Shown here: one piece after another, positions 39,301 through 49,504 of the stretch
Layout: the number at the start of each line of letters is the position of its first letter
Position numbering within the stretch: the first letter of the stretch is position 1
Assembly (NCBI RefSeq): GCF_000003815.2
Contig: NC_049982.1
Span: 33,574,186 to 33,638,185 of the forward strand
Direction of reading: 5' to 3'
Length of the DNA stretch: 64,000 nucleotides
Origin: Branchiostoma floridae
Taxonomy: Eukaryota; Chordata; Leptocardii; Amphioxiformes; Branchiostomatidae
Notes under the pieces: model-generated
Databases searched by the model: none
What the model was told of the DNA's origin: nothing
What the model saw: only the letters and a program-made list of their open reading frames with translations
Position numbers and translations under genes: made by a program

Positions 39301-41334
39301 AGGTATGTGACTTCATCTGTTGTCTGGTTACATATGGTCTTACCGGCTTCATTCTCGATGCTCCAAGATTGATGAACAAAGGAAGATATGATGCCTGACT
39401 TAGAATTTTCACATTTCTTCCTTTTTACATCTTAACAGTAAGTGATCCTATGATCTACCAACCACATGAAATTATTTTTAGAAGTGATCATGATCAACAC
39501 ATTGAAACAACAAATCCTACATTTAATATGTTACAGTTTTAAGAATTATAGACATGTGTCCGTACACAAAATAAAGCGCTTACCAACAAGCTTTCGATCA
39601 GTCCTCTGATCCTTATCAAGTTGCAATGACCCTTGATAAGAATCAGAGGACTGATTGAAAGCTTGTTGGTAAGCACTTTATTTTGTGTATGGATATATCA
39701 TATGGTTCTTAAAATTGTAATAAAATGTTGACTACCATCACATATGAACAAATTCTGTACTCTTGTTTCATGCTCGTTTCTCTCGGGAAAATGGTTATCT
39801 TCCAATATTTAACTGCTAAATAACTTTGTTACTTTGATTCTAAAGCATTGTTTTGTCCTGGCAGAAATTCAGTCATTTTACTGCCACTGCAGGACACTTT
39901 TTATGAAATATACCTCCATGAAATATTTAGAGCTTTGCATTTTATGCAAGTGACTTGCACATTGATTTATGCATGGTGATGTTCATCATTGACTAAGGTA
40001 CACATGTCACAAGTATAAAATTCCCATCATTTATCATTCAGCAGTTTTGCAATTTTTGCACATATTATTCACATCAGTTCCTCATTAGCATACTTGGTAT
40101 CTGCTTATGTTCCACCTATCATAATATACATGTGTTACATTTATTGAAAACAATGAGTATGAAACCAATCCACTCAGCCATTCTTAAGTGATATTGTTCA
40201 CACATCCACATACACACAAACGATAGTGAAAATATAGCCTAATTTTCATGGAGGTAATTATTGATGTTTCTTGTTTGAGAAGATGGTCTAACAAGCTAAC
40301 TGCTACCAAATTGATGTGGATCAGTTTGCATGTACATGGTTACAGTAAAATAATGGTAAGGTCACTGTGAGAACTATTATCACTTAATTGTGTTGGATTG
40401 AAGATGTATGCTGAAAACACGTGAGATAACATTATTGAATGCTGACATGTTGTAATATTTCTTTTTCAGCAATGAGGGCTTTGCAAATTAAAAACCCACT
40501 ACTGAGGGTTAAGCCCATGTCTGAGGCAACTCAACAGTCCAAAAAAAAGGTCAAGAACTGTGCAGGTAACATGATGAGTTGTTTTTAAACATTCATATGT
40601 TGGTACTTTTGTGGTTCAGGGTCACTAATAAAGCTTAGGTCACATTTCCAAACCGGGGCCCGGCCGGGATATCACATTTTTCGTTTCCGAAAGCTACCCG
40701 GCCGGGCCCCGGGTTGGGAATTGTGACCCAGGCGTTAATGGTGAATATGACGTAACAAAAAGAAGAGGCAGAGTTTACGTAGCTTGAGCAGAAGAGGCAG
40801 GAATGGATAAGCTGATTGTTACCTTCTGGGTATATCCACCACCAATCAATAAATCACCCATTGCTTACAGAGTTCCTCCAGCCCTTCAAGTCACGCCCTG
40901 CGGCCTCTGCTATGGTTGCCCGTAGACTGGTTAGTGGAGCTTTGGGTGTCAGGGCCAACATACCCAAGGAAAAACGGGAAGAAGAGAGACGCAAACTTAA
41001 AGAGGCCAAAGGTCATTATTTCTTTTATCATTTGAAGACGGGATGAAAGTTTCCATCTTGGGTTTCCTTTCTGTCTTGTTTTGATTTTTATCAAACCTTC
41101 TGTTGAATACTATTATTATATATATATATATTGATGGGAAAAGTAGCATACAGTGATCTGTATCTGTAATTTCCATAAAAGCTGTACACGGCTTGTTGGG
41201 ATGCTAAGGTTGACTTATAATATTTCTAATGTTTGATGATGATGTGATGAGACCTAATTTGGCTGCTCATTTTTTTCACAGAACGGAAGAGGCTGGAGAT
41301 AGAACAGCGGGAAAGTGCATGGGAAGGAAGATAG
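27380..41334 (+). CDS. R3HCC1L: R3HCC1/R3HCC1L: R3H domain and coiled-coil containing protein
   Basis: Single homologue of vertebrate R3HCC1 and R3HCC1L. Ten exons join in phase: 27380-27499, 30716-30853, 32211-32399, 34230-35736, 38032-38125, 38701-38782, 39232-39302, 40470-40565, 40871-41011, 41282-41334 (TAG). They give 829 aa; the initiator exon upstream is not identified. Exons 1-2 encode the N-terminal and R3H region (FVEDRYLTGQDARFVDLV, KYYRFLIHKTVEDF, RRTVVCFQSIR, with the RxxxH core). Exon 4 is a 502-codon low-complexity, acidic, Ser/Thr/Glu-rich stretch ending in the conserved WDAMFDDDGECL. Exons 6-8 form the RRM-like part (HVVELSDFPAEFKTPDL, GFNIKWVDDTHALAIF). Exon 9 has ARRLVSGALGVR. 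Exons 9-10 end in the charged coiled coil with WEGR at the C-terminus. The exon 9 donor (GTCATT) is weak. Function in animals is poorly known; nucleic-acid binding is inferred from R3H. Confidence 0.93.
28243..29072 (+). repeat. Duplicon copy 1 (830 bp)
   Basis: Nearly identical to 31342-32178. The only differences I see are a 7-bp insertion (CGCTCAG) in copy 2 and one substitution near 28850. It lies in the R3HCC1L intron before the R3H exon and contains a mariner-type MITE (28541-28732) and the left part of a hAT-like element. Confidence 0.95.
28541..28732. mobile_element. Mariner-type MITE with long inverted arms (in duplicon copy 1)
   Basis: Termini GTTCACCTT and AAGGTGAAC are flanked by TA on both sides. 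The arms pair over about 90 nt, so the 192 bp element is essentially one hairpin, with a loop near 28630-28645. Confidence 0.8.
28958..29298. mobile_element. Complete hAT-like element (CAGGGCTCGAAAT family)
   Basis: Inverted termini CAGGGCTCGAAATAC and GTATTTCGAGCCCTG, 341 bp, with a 5-bp target duplication GATAC at 28953-28957 and 29299-29303. The interior is rich in ACCTGCAC/GTGCAGGT. The duplicon boundary (29072) falls inside it. Confidence 0.8.
29370..30300 (-). mobile_element. Degraded, internally deleted non-LTR retrotransposon
   Basis: On the minus strand: a pre-RT segment (PKVGSLVYITRPGG, ADTLNKFFSSVFT; 30150-29940), then RT motif 1 (SGSWTQAHVTPIHKKGG, NYRPVSLT; about 29880-29760). 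The extreme C-terminus (VVNDWNALPRDVVDAKSVN, EFKTRL; about 29500-29400) follows directly. The middle of the RT, including the catalytic region, is missing. Confidence 0.8.
30540..30621. mobile_element. Right-end fragment of a hAT-like element
   Basis: Ends in GGTATTTCGAGCCCTG after TGCACAAACTTGCA-type sequence; only the right terminus of the CAGGGCTCGAAAT family remains. It lies about 95 bp upstream of the R3H exon. Confidence 0.6.
31092..31341. mobile_element. Truncated hAT-like element cut by duplicon copy 2
   Basis: Starts CAGGGCTCAAAATACTGGGTGCA and matches the complement of the 9748-10115 element up to about 31341, where duplicon copy 2 begins abruptly. Confidence 0.7.
31647..31838. mobile_element. 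Mariner-type MITE (in duplicon copy 2)
   Basis: Same 192 bp hairpin element as 28541-28732, with TA flanks. It was carried along by the duplication rather than inserted independently. Confidence 0.8.
32064..32178. mobile_element. Left fragment of a hAT-like element at the end of duplicon copy 2
   Basis: Identical to the first 115 bp of the 28958-29298 element, then stops at the duplicon border. Confidence 0.75.
32540..33260. repeat. Probable retroelement or SINE tail, class unknown
   Basis: GC-richer than the surrounding intron and lacking a conserved frame. It contains TTTTTTACGGCCGGATATCC followed by TTCCTGACGCCAACC, a motif I associate with dispersed repeats in marine invertebrates. Boundaries and class are uncertain. 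The rest of the intron up to 34229 holds nothing recognised. Confidence 0.4.
35773..36533. mobile_element. Element with ACCTCCATGAAA / TTTCATGGAGGT ends
   Basis: Inverted 12-bp termini enclose about 760 bp of modular sequence (GCTGCAGTACC..., GGGGGCC..., AACCCCTACCCAC...) and a CA-rich segment near the right end. It starts about 36 bp after the exon 4 donor of R3HCC1L. Related copies are at 39912-40255 and 45255-46060; the internal modules recur at 55240-55790. Confidence 0.7.
36774..36834. repeat. 61-bp near-perfect palindrome
   Basis: The arm starting ACCACACTTTCGACAGAATG pairs with the arm ending CATTCTGTGAAAAGTGTGGT over about 30 bp, with two mismatches and almost no loop. It lies in the R3HCC1L intron between exons 4 and 5. 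Confidence 0.85.
37310..37720 (-). mobile_element. Fragment of a DIRS-like retrotransposon (RT/RNase H region)
   Basis: The minus-strand frame encodes SVCVQPGRTFWSHIIKTLKG, then FKKDIRWWRTFLPEFNGISL, followed in a shifted frame by AIIVACKAWARHGWV. This order resembles the end of the RT and the RNase H of DIRS/Ngaro-type elements. It is broken and short, so the assignment is tentative at class level. Confidence 0.6.
39534..39723. repeat. ~190-bp foldback hairpin
   Basis: The left half (ACACAAAATAAAGCGCTTAC...) pairs with the right half (...GTAAGCACTTTATTTTGTGT) over about 80 nt with scattered mismatches. The centre is around 39630, where CTTATCAA/TTGATAAG forms an inner stem. It is a MITE-like unit in the R3HCC1L intron between exons 7 and 8. 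Confidence 0.8.
39912..40255. mobile_element. Short copy of the ACCTCCATGAAA element family
   Basis: Begins ACCTCCATGAAATATTTAG and ends TTTTCATGGAGGT; 344 bp. It is an internally deleted relative of 35773-36533, in the same intron as the preceding hairpin. Confidence 0.65.
40638..40728. repeat. 91-bp GC-rich inverted repeat
   Basis: GGTCACATTTCCAAACCGGG at the left pairs with the complementary right end finishing GGGAATTGTGACC. Both arms contain a CCCGGCCGGG-type core. It is an element-like palindrome between R3HCC1L exons 8 and 9. Confidence 0.75.
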
Positions 41335-41630
41335 CACAAAAATTAATGCAACTTACAAACATCATTGTTTGGATTGAAAATGTTTAAGAGCTTTGTCTGA
41401 ATGATGATCGCATAACATTGAGACCAGTATTTTGCATGTTATCATGGGCATGTGCATGATAAAAAGTACAAAATAATTCAACTTACTTGTACATAGATTT
41501 TGAACATCTTCAGTTTGTATGCAGGAAACGATTTCAAAGCAAGTTTCTTTCAGATGCATGCATGCAAAAAGTATGTGTTCCTGCAGTATGTCACCAAACT
41601 GTAGCACTTTGGCGACTGTTTATTGCAGCA

Positions 41631-41912
41631 CAGGGTTGTAGCCAGCCTGAAATCGGGGACGTGCTCTACTGGAAAATTTTGAAATCTAGACCCTCTGAAA
41701 TGCTTTTTCCTGCATTTTGAGGTGTAAATTTTGTTGGTAGACTAAGCTGTTCAATGCCATCTATTTTGGTGAAAAATTACACAATTTTTAAAATATCTTT
41801 TTTATTATCAATATTTTTTGGTCACAGAGGACGGCATGGGAAAAATTATTTTCCGCCCCGAGCTTCAAAGTTCCGTCAAAGGACGGAAGAATGGTTACTG
41901 GCTACAACCCTG
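41631..41912. mobile_element. hAT-type MITE with CAGGGTTGTAGCCAG ends
   Basis: Termini CAGGGTTGTAGCCAG and CTGGCTACAACCCTG are perfect inverted repeats over 282 bp. The 8-bp target duplication TTGCAGCA is present at 41623-41630 and 41913-41920. It lies about 300 bp past the R3HCC1L stop, so it may be part of the 3' UTR. Confidence 0.93.
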
Positions 41913-43013
41913 TTGCAGCACCTTTTTGAAGTTGTGCCTATTTTCCCTTGGCGGCACACTCAGACTCACAATGTTGTAAATGGATTACAATCCAATATAA
42001 ACATACAGTAGGTAGCATATCATGAAATATAGGTATAACCTTAAAAGACTCTTAGACTAACAATAAATTATGACCAAGCAAACGGACACAACCATATACC
42101 AGATTTCACTGTTTTTTGTACCGTGTATGTCTTATGACTCGGGTTTAAACTATCAAAACAAACTTTGAACTGACTTTTTACAGATTTAATGGCACTTGTC
42201 AGCATTCAGTTTGCACCCAGTGGTGTCTATTGGCTCCCATTTTAGCATGTAGTTCATGGCATTTTGTCCCTTTTTTAAAACTTTAGAAAATAGGCCATTT
42301 CAGGTGATGCAGTGGTGTTCATTGGCGCAGATGCATCGGCACCTGTTCGTGGTAAAAATGTGAGTTGCCAACGTGCCGCCATCCTTGGAGATGATACCCC
42401 TTTAGTTAAATGTGAAATTTCTGGCTAACCTTGCAATGCAGGTTTTGTTCTTGTATCATTCAAAATTTTGCAGAAACAGAAGCTTTGCGGGTGAATGAGG
42501 ATTTTTTAGTCATAAATGGAAACTGGCTTGGTGTTAGCAGTCATATTTTATCTGACTCTTACTTCCTTCATGACATAATAAAGGTTGAAACAAACAAAGA
42601 AGCTTAGTTGTGTTATTGAATAATTTACAAGTTGAATTGATATTTTTCCAAATGGAAAAAACTTGAAAAGTACTTCACAAAACAGTTCTTTTATTTGTAA
42701 TCAACATAATCTTAACATGAAAAATGTGTCCTGGGCACCCTCAAACATGCTATGGTATTGTATTGTATGTACCACAGTGACATCATTTGTTTCTACCAAG
42801 GATGTTTTATCATTCAACTAAACACCCAATCCAACAGAAATAAATACATTTTTACTTCACTCTTGGACTGTGCTTCACTTTTGTGTGGTGCTCAAGATTT
42901 AAAACAAATGCTATGTCAATAAAGCTGAATGAAATCAACATATTCAGTGAAGTTAAGAATTAAGTACCCAAGATTGTAGATACTGTTATCATTCATAGGC
43001 AAATACTGTAAAT

Positions 43014-43214
43014 GTATTTAAGTACGCGGGGATTTAATTTCGCGGTAGCGGGAAAAATGACTTCGCGGTGGATTTAAGTTCGCGGTATTACCATAGACTG
43101 CAATCTAATATCATAATAGAAAAATGTTTGCTGTGGTTTTAAATTCGCGGTTAAGTGGTCACCGCGAAAACCGCGAACATTAATCCTCCGCGAACATTTC
43201 TGCATTTACAGTAC
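43014..43214. mobile_element. MITE with TACTGTAAATG ends and TTCGCGG motifs
   Basis: About 200 bp bounded by TACTGTAAATG and CATTTACAGTA. Internal TTCGCGG/CCGCGAA motifs are arranged so the two halves pair. A second copy is at 50232-50445. Confidence 0.8.
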
Positions 43215-44449
43215 TGGATGTCATGCCTAACTAAAATCAATTTCAATCAACTACCAACATTCCTTGTCTTGAGAAATGCTTTGCATGAGCTCTGTAACTG
43301 CATTTTGTAAATGGGTACATTGCCTGGCCATGTTTTTCATGACATCAAAATGTAATGAGATGAATCATTATAACTCTAAAATACATTCAATTTGGCCTCA
43401 CAGTGAGCATTGATGATTAACTGGCAAACATAATATATAACATGTACACAAAACAAAGAACTGCATGAAAACAGGCCTGTTCTAGCAACAAGCTATGTCA
43501 GATTTCCAGTGCATCCAAACTTATCTTTGGGGTTGAGACATTTTTCTCACCTACTTGCATTTGTAATCATAACAATGTCAGTGTGTGTTGCTGGTGTGTT
43601 ACGCCGAAGGCTATATAGATACAGATACCAGTTTGCCGGACCGGCTTCGGACCAGTCCAAGAACAGAGTCCAAAAGGCTAAAGCTGTGAACTGTTTTTTT
43701 GGACCCAGAGTAAAGTACAAATATATACTAATAAGACATCTTATTACATTTGGCCACACCAATTTGATTAATGTTGATTCATGGATTTTTTAAAGTGAAA
43801 ATATATCAAGTGGACATCATAAAAGCAACATTTTCCCACCAAGTCTAGTGCCGAAGGCGTGAGTCCTCGTAAGGGAGGCCTTTGAAATTTTGAAATCTGG
43901 ACCCTCTGAAACGCCATTTCCTGCATTTTCAGGGGCAAATTGCCAGTAGACTAGGGAGATTTGATGAAATTTCCATCAGTGAAAATATACACAAGGGTTT
44001 CAGCTTGATTTTGTGTGTTTCAGCTTATTTTAGTTGCCCCCACAAAAAACGCCACTGTATAAATAGATTTTCACTCCAAATGAAGGAGGTTTCAAAAAAT
44101 TGATCTAGAGGACTTACTAAGTCAACTGATTGGTGCTTTTAGTTTATGTTTGATGAAAATTCAAGTATTTTGGTCACTGGCAAAAAAGGCATCCAAAGTA
44201 TAGTAAATGCAAAATTCAAATATCAATATTAGGTTCAATAAAACTAAACATCAAATACACAGGTTCAGTTCTAAACTTGACCTAAAGTTAAACCTGTGAT
44301 TAAACCAGACTAGTTCCCATCCTTATGTTATAAATGTTATAAGTTTCTCCCTATCCCTTACCAGCAATACATAGATCTTTCGAACAGAACTTTGTTATTT
44401 GTCCTGCATCTTAAAATTATTTGTGAATGTTTCTTCAATTGACCAATCT

Positions 44450-47400
44450 TTAGTTCTCTTTGCTAAACTTTCCTCCATTCCCTCGAGTTCTGGCCATGGC
44501 ATGTTTGTGACGAGACTCGTAGAGGTACTTCTGAAAAAAAAAAATCATTATTCACTTTCACACTGACAAACATTTTGTACTTTTGACATCACAATTAATA
44601 ACTGGTATCTACAAAATGCACATCTGCATGTAATGGGGTGCTACCTTTCTTTTCTTTGGGATCTTCCCAGTTGCCTCTAGCTTGGCTCTCATCTCTCTCC
44701 TCTTCATGATGCGGTGGTACTGCTTGGCATTCACGTACAACGGTTCCTCGTCTGGCTCCCAGCCTACAGTCTTACTCATGGCTGTCATGTGGAGTTGTGC
44801 TGCAGTCAAGCTGGCTGCAGAAGGTCCTGTAATGGATCAATCATGTAGGGAGTTGTGCAGCTTAGGCTCTAAAGTTTGTTTAAAAATTGCACATTTTGCT
44901 GGGGTCCAAATACGGACTGAACACAGACTTTCCTTTATAATTTCCACAGTATTGTACAAATTTCGGTAAAAGCGTAGGAGAGGGTATAGCAGATATTGAA
45001 TGACAAAGTCACAGAAGGAATTTTTCTTAAGATCAAAAATGTTCAAATGGTACTTCAAAATTTACGTCTGGAGTCCAAATGGACCCCACTCGGGTGTTAG
45101 CTAGAGGGTGAACGCTGCCACTTGTACAATTTAAAATGAAAATTAGACAAGACCATTAAACTGTGGAAACACTGGAAGTAAATGAACAGATTATTAAGTA
45201 CATTGTAATTGCATTTAGTAGATAAATAACCAGCATTTAACTATATAAACTCATACCTCCATGAAATATGCAATGTTTTAGTAGACCTTATGCATGGCAA
45301 CGACCTCCTGTAACTTAAGGTGACACTCATGCTAAGTGGCAAAATGATTGGACAGACTGACAGACACACCCAAATCTCAATTTTTCATGGAGATAGATAT
45401 AACCTCCATGACATACTTCATGGAGGTAATCATTAATCAAGGCAATCTACATACCAAATACAAAATGTACCATTTCCTGAATTATTTTCTTTCAAAGTCT
45501 ACAACAAAACCGGCCCCTGCATTTCAAAATAAGCTGACAGGGGGTCCAAATCTACACCACTTACTCCCTGCCCCAAGACCTATCAACACTTCTGACCTCA
45601 AACTTTGAAGCTCCCCTGCAATACCATAACTTGCTGCTAGGAGGCCCATTATCGATCTTGACCTTCCTTTTTCCAACCCCTACCCATCCACCAAATGCAT
45701 CTACATCTTCTTGAGCTTTGTTGTACACAAACATGCATAGCCCTCTGCAGAAATGCCACTCAGGGTGAACCATTTTTGATCTTCGACCTTCCTTTTTACA
45801 ACCCCTACTTACCAACCAAATTTCATCAAAATCCATTCACAGCTTTTCTAGGTATGTTGAAGACAAACACAAAAATGCAAAGCCTGCTGCAGTACCGTAG
45901 GAAAATGCCAGGGAAACAATTTTCAAAGTTGATCCTCCTTTCCACAACTGCTACACATCTACTGAACATCACTTCTTGAGTTGTGTTGTTAACAAGCAAA
46001 CACACAAAAATACAAAGCCCGCTGCAGTACCATAGGAAAACACCAGGTACTCCATTTTAAGATGATAGATTCACAACTTCTCAAATTATAGGCTGTTGAC
46101 CTACTGATGCAGACCCACCAAACCAAGTGGCTATTGAAAACATACCCCTCTTGTTCAAGGCAATTAAATGTTACATGTAAGTTGAAATTATCAATGCTTT
46201 CTGGCATGGATTGAACATGGAGTAGTTGTGAAAATGTGGATGGTTACGAGGTTGTGTCAGCTATTCAATCTGTTCTAGCATCTCCTCAAATGTTAACACA
46301 GTTTCTTTGCCTTGTCTGCCTGAAAAACAATCTTTTCTAAGAATGGGGCTTATGTTCCTGTGGAACATTATACCCATAGTGAACAGGAATAGGCTCCACA
46401 TTGTGCTTATGAGCCTTTGTATATACTGTACCCCTATGCTGGTACTGGCCTCTTCGCTTTAAAAGATGTGTCTAGGCTAGCAAGACCAATTTGGCTGTAC
46501 ATGTACCTGTCTGGACTCTCTTTACTGATTGGTCTGTTTTGTTGTTGGTATCCAGTAATGCCATGCGGCTGGGTACACCGTTGATCAAAAAAGTGGCCAT
46601 ACCTCCGTCCCCTGCACCTGTATTGGGCACTGTTGATGACTTCTGTAGGGCAGAATATACCATTTACTTTTAAAGTCTGCATTCGAGATAAATGTAAAAA
46701 CAGGGAAAATAGTACATTTGTATCATTACTTGCAAATACTACAGTAACTGTACATCTATCATGGTGGAATATGAAATGCATTTTATTTCAAGCTGTCCCT
46801 TCTACATTAACGAAAGAAAGGAGCTGTTTGAAGAGGACACTGAATCCCACCCTAATTTCTCCACATTTGCAGACAATAAGAAAAACTTTTTCTCCTAACA
46901 TTGAAAAAGCCACCCACTACAAAAAAAGTGGGATCCTTTGTCTTCAACTGCCTTAGAAAAAGAAGTTGAACCCAATAAGTTGGAATTTAGTGTTAGCTTT
47001 CAGACTAGTCACACTTGTTATATTTGTCTGTCAGTGTTTCTCTATCCCCTTGCATGTCACTATTGCGACTAGCCCTGGGACAAGATATGATGAACCTGGT
47101 ATGTCCATAGTGTGTTCCAAAAGTCCAATTTAAGCCATTCTTATATTCACTTAGTAGAACACCACCATGCAAGCTGTCAAGTCTCTTCGTCCTCTCACAA
47201 AGAGACTTGGCAGCTAGAATAGGTTTGGATACCAGGAAAAGAATAAAATAGTTGTGCAAAAAAATATGAATACTACATGTATCAAAAAGTCGAATGCACA
47301 CATTAAGTTCAATTACCTTGTGTCCTCCAGAAAAAAATTTGGTCGGCCTAGGTTCCTTCTTCTTTTAAACTCATCTTGTATGTTGTATAAGCAAGGTTGT

Positions 47401-48172
47401 GTCCTGAACTTTTCCTTTTACAAAACATGATAAAACTGCAACATCTGAAGCATTAATTGATTGAATGATATCGAAACGAAAAAGAGAATCCCTACGTTCC
47501 GTCCCATATTTTTCAGGACCATAACCATAACCGGAAATACAACATTCTTTTGCTTAAGGCCTGATTACAAATGTGTGAAGCATAACTTCATACCTGTCCT
47601 GAACACGGGGACAGGAAAATATACTTGAGGCTGGAAGGTGGCATTGTTGACATGCAACTGGTACTTGGCTTTGGTGGACTCACAAAGCTGGGGTTGTTAA
47701 CTGTGACTGATGGAGTTGTATGTTTGTTAATGCCATGTGTGTGACTGTGAGAAAGAGATTTGCTCACAGACATCTGTGGCTGGTTAGGGACTATGCTGAC
47801 TGGCTGGTCGTATGATCTGGTGTATGGACTAAGAATGCTCTGTACATCAGTGGTACTTGCCAAAGATGTGATGCTTGCTGACGGAGTTTGAGTTGTTAGG
47901 AGGTCTTCGCTTGTGTGGGTATTGCCAAGGGTTAGCACTTCTGGCACCTCTGCTTCAACGTGGCTGTCCAAGAATGGGAAAGGCACAAAAGTCGAAGCTG
48001 TAGTCTGATTTGGGATGCTTGGGGGTAGGTAAACATCTGGAAAGGTAGTGTGAAACTGAAAGGAAACAGGAGGAAAGGTGTGATGTGAGGGAGGTTCAGA
48101 AGTCTCAATGGTGAGGTCTTCAGGCTGTGAGTCGTAGCTGTCGTATCCATCATTCCCTGTCGAAGACTGCAT
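44450..48172 (-). CDS. Divergent NF-YA (HAP2/CBF-B) CCAAT-binding subunit
   Basis: NF-YA is the CCAAT-recognising subunit of the nuclear NF-Y trimer. Four coding exons join in phase: 48172-47594, 46642-46507, 44826-44645 and 44530-44450 (TAA), giving 325 aa. The conserved domain is at residues 265-321: subunit-interaction helix EEPLYVNAKQYHRIMKRRE, then the DNA-recognition segment YLYESRHKHAMARTRGNGGK. Two residues differ from the form I know: Tyr303 replaces the first His of the usual HESRHxHA, and Lys320 replaces Arg of GGRF. The protein stops four residues later. The 193-residue first exon is Ser/Thr/Pro-rich, not the Gln-rich activation region of vertebrate NF-YA. An in-frame TGA just upstream fixes the start, and a 5' UTR acceptor lies at about 48200. 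It is either the lancelet NF-YA or, more likely, a divergent paralogue. Confidence 0.88.
45255..46060. repeat. ACCTCCATGAAA-family repeat with tandem internal modules
   Basis: Termini-like ACCTCCATGAAATATG (45255) and TTTTTCATGGAG (to 45392), then ACCTCCATGACATACTTCATGGAGGT at 45402. Several copies of a module follow with GCTGCAGTACCATAGGAAAA, GGGGTCC/GGGGGCC and AACCCCTAC. It fills much of intron 2 of the NF-YA-like gene. Confidence 0.6.
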
Positions 48173-48277
48173 CGTCTTAGTTCAGGGGTACCACAGCAAC
48201 TGAAAGGAAAGAGCGACATACAATTTAATCAATTGGTAAAAATCTATACTGAAAGGCAACAAAATCTATGAATTTTA

Positions 48278-48473
48278 AGAGGGTCTGCATGCTCTTTTCC
48301 GTAAGGCGTAGGTAGCCTATTTTTATTTCCCGTAGGGAAAACCATCTCATCTACATAATTCGTAGCGAGGCGACCAAATTTAGCGTAATTGCCTTCCTTG
48401 ATTTAGCGTAATACGTAAGGGTTCTTCTGAATTCATCGTAAATCGTTGGTGGGGCCCCCCATGCAGACCCTCT
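48278..48473. mobile_element. MITE with AGAGGGTCTGCATG ends, copy 1
   Basis: Inverted termini AGAGGGTCTGCATG and CATGCAGACCCTCT enclose about 195 bp. The internal block CCTTCCTTGATTTAGCG also occurs, slightly changed, in the copy at 49132-49336. Confidence 0.75.
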
Positions 48474-49131
48474 TCTAAAAGCAAAGCAATCGATTGTTCA
48501 ATGAATGAGCAATGATAGAAAAAGCTGTGCAATAAAAAATAAACCTTCCTCAACAGCAGATGATTGCAGTCAACCTACCCAAATGTCAGAAGACAGACAG
48601 AAACAAAGTAACACTACAAACTTTTAATCCTTGCAAAGAACAATGAGGCCAACGTCCGATAAAGCTACTCCCAAGACAGCAGATGTTGGTGGGAACGAAG
48701 ATTGTGACCTTTCATTCATATGTCCCATTTTCTGACTGCAATCCCCCCAAAAAAACGAGACACATGATAGAATTTTCCCCACCAACCTCTGCTTGAAGAC
48801 AGGAGAGTAGCTGGTGGTTGCTGGTGGTCGTGCAAATTCAGTCTTCGCAGACAAACTTGCTGGATCCAATGGAGTCCCTGCCTGAACAAGATGGCGCCTT
48901 GATTGGCGAAAACCTGACCTATCACAGCCCGGCTTTTGCCTCACCTCTTTGTTGAGTTTGGGACACTATTTCTATTATGATGATTGACACTGTTGTAATA
49001 TTTTTTGCTGATTTATCGACAGGAGGTAAACTTCGTCTTGCAAACTGCCGACGCAACGTTAAATCGTTCTACTTGTGTCTCAATGTGAGGTTCTTCTGTC
49101 ACTGTGCTGATCTTTTAATAGTTAGACATTG

Positions 49132-49336
49132 AGAAGGGTCTGCATGCTCTTTTCCGGGTAACGTTATATGTAACACGGGCAGTCTAGAGTTTCCTGAAAT
49201 TCGTGGGGATTAGTTGTCTTATTCACGCAAGGAGACCGAATTTTTGGGTTGTCGCTTTCCTTGATTTAGCGCAACCAGTAGGAGAATTCTTTTTAATTTG
49301 GTCAAAGGACGTCGAGATTCTCCCATGAAGACCCTC
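49132..49336. mobile_element. MITE with AGGGTCTGCATG ends, copy 2
   Basis: Starts AGAAGGGTCTGCATGCTCTT and ends CATGAAGACCCT; a diverged relative of copy 1. CATTG occurs on both sides as a possible 5-bp target duplication. It ends about 170 bp before the SNRPG start codon. Confidence 0.7.
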
Positions 49337-49504
49337 ATTGCATTGCAGAGCAATCGGGTATATTCGGAAAATATTCGGAGGATGCTTCGGATATCTTCGC
49401 TAAAGTTCGGAAATCGTCACCCCTACGTACATCACGATCGCCGTTTGGACGGTAGCGGACTGTTGTTGCCGGTTGTGTTCTTGTACAATCCAAGCCCATC
49501 CACG

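Larger units (their letters stand above)
41335..44449. other. Convergent region between R3HCC1L and NF-YA-like stops
   Basis: Holds both 3' UTRs, which I cannot delimit. AATAAA candidates for R3HCC1L are at 42062 and 42577. It also contains a hAT MITE (41631-41912) and a CG-rich MITE (43014-43214). A repeat segment shared with the 5' part of the hAT MITE (TTTTGAAATCT, GACCCTCTGAAA) lies at 43880-43945. No exon was recognised. Confidence 0.5.
48173..49504. promoter_or_regulatory. Head-to-head promoter region, NF-YA-like / SNRPG
   Basis: The start codons of the two divergent genes are 1.3 kb apart. The NF-YA-like 5' UTR exon ends with an acceptor at about 48200, so its transcription start lies further right, probably near 48600-48960. 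Two copies of one MITE (48278-48473, 49132-49336) sit in this interval. A minus-strand open frame at 48624-48944 has no recognisable features and is not called as a gene. Confidence 0.55.

Noticed and set aside
48624-48944. 106-codon minus-strand frame in the NF-YA-like/SNRPG promoter
   Set aside because: No domain, no splice context and no conservation that I can judge; more likely 5' UTR or chance.
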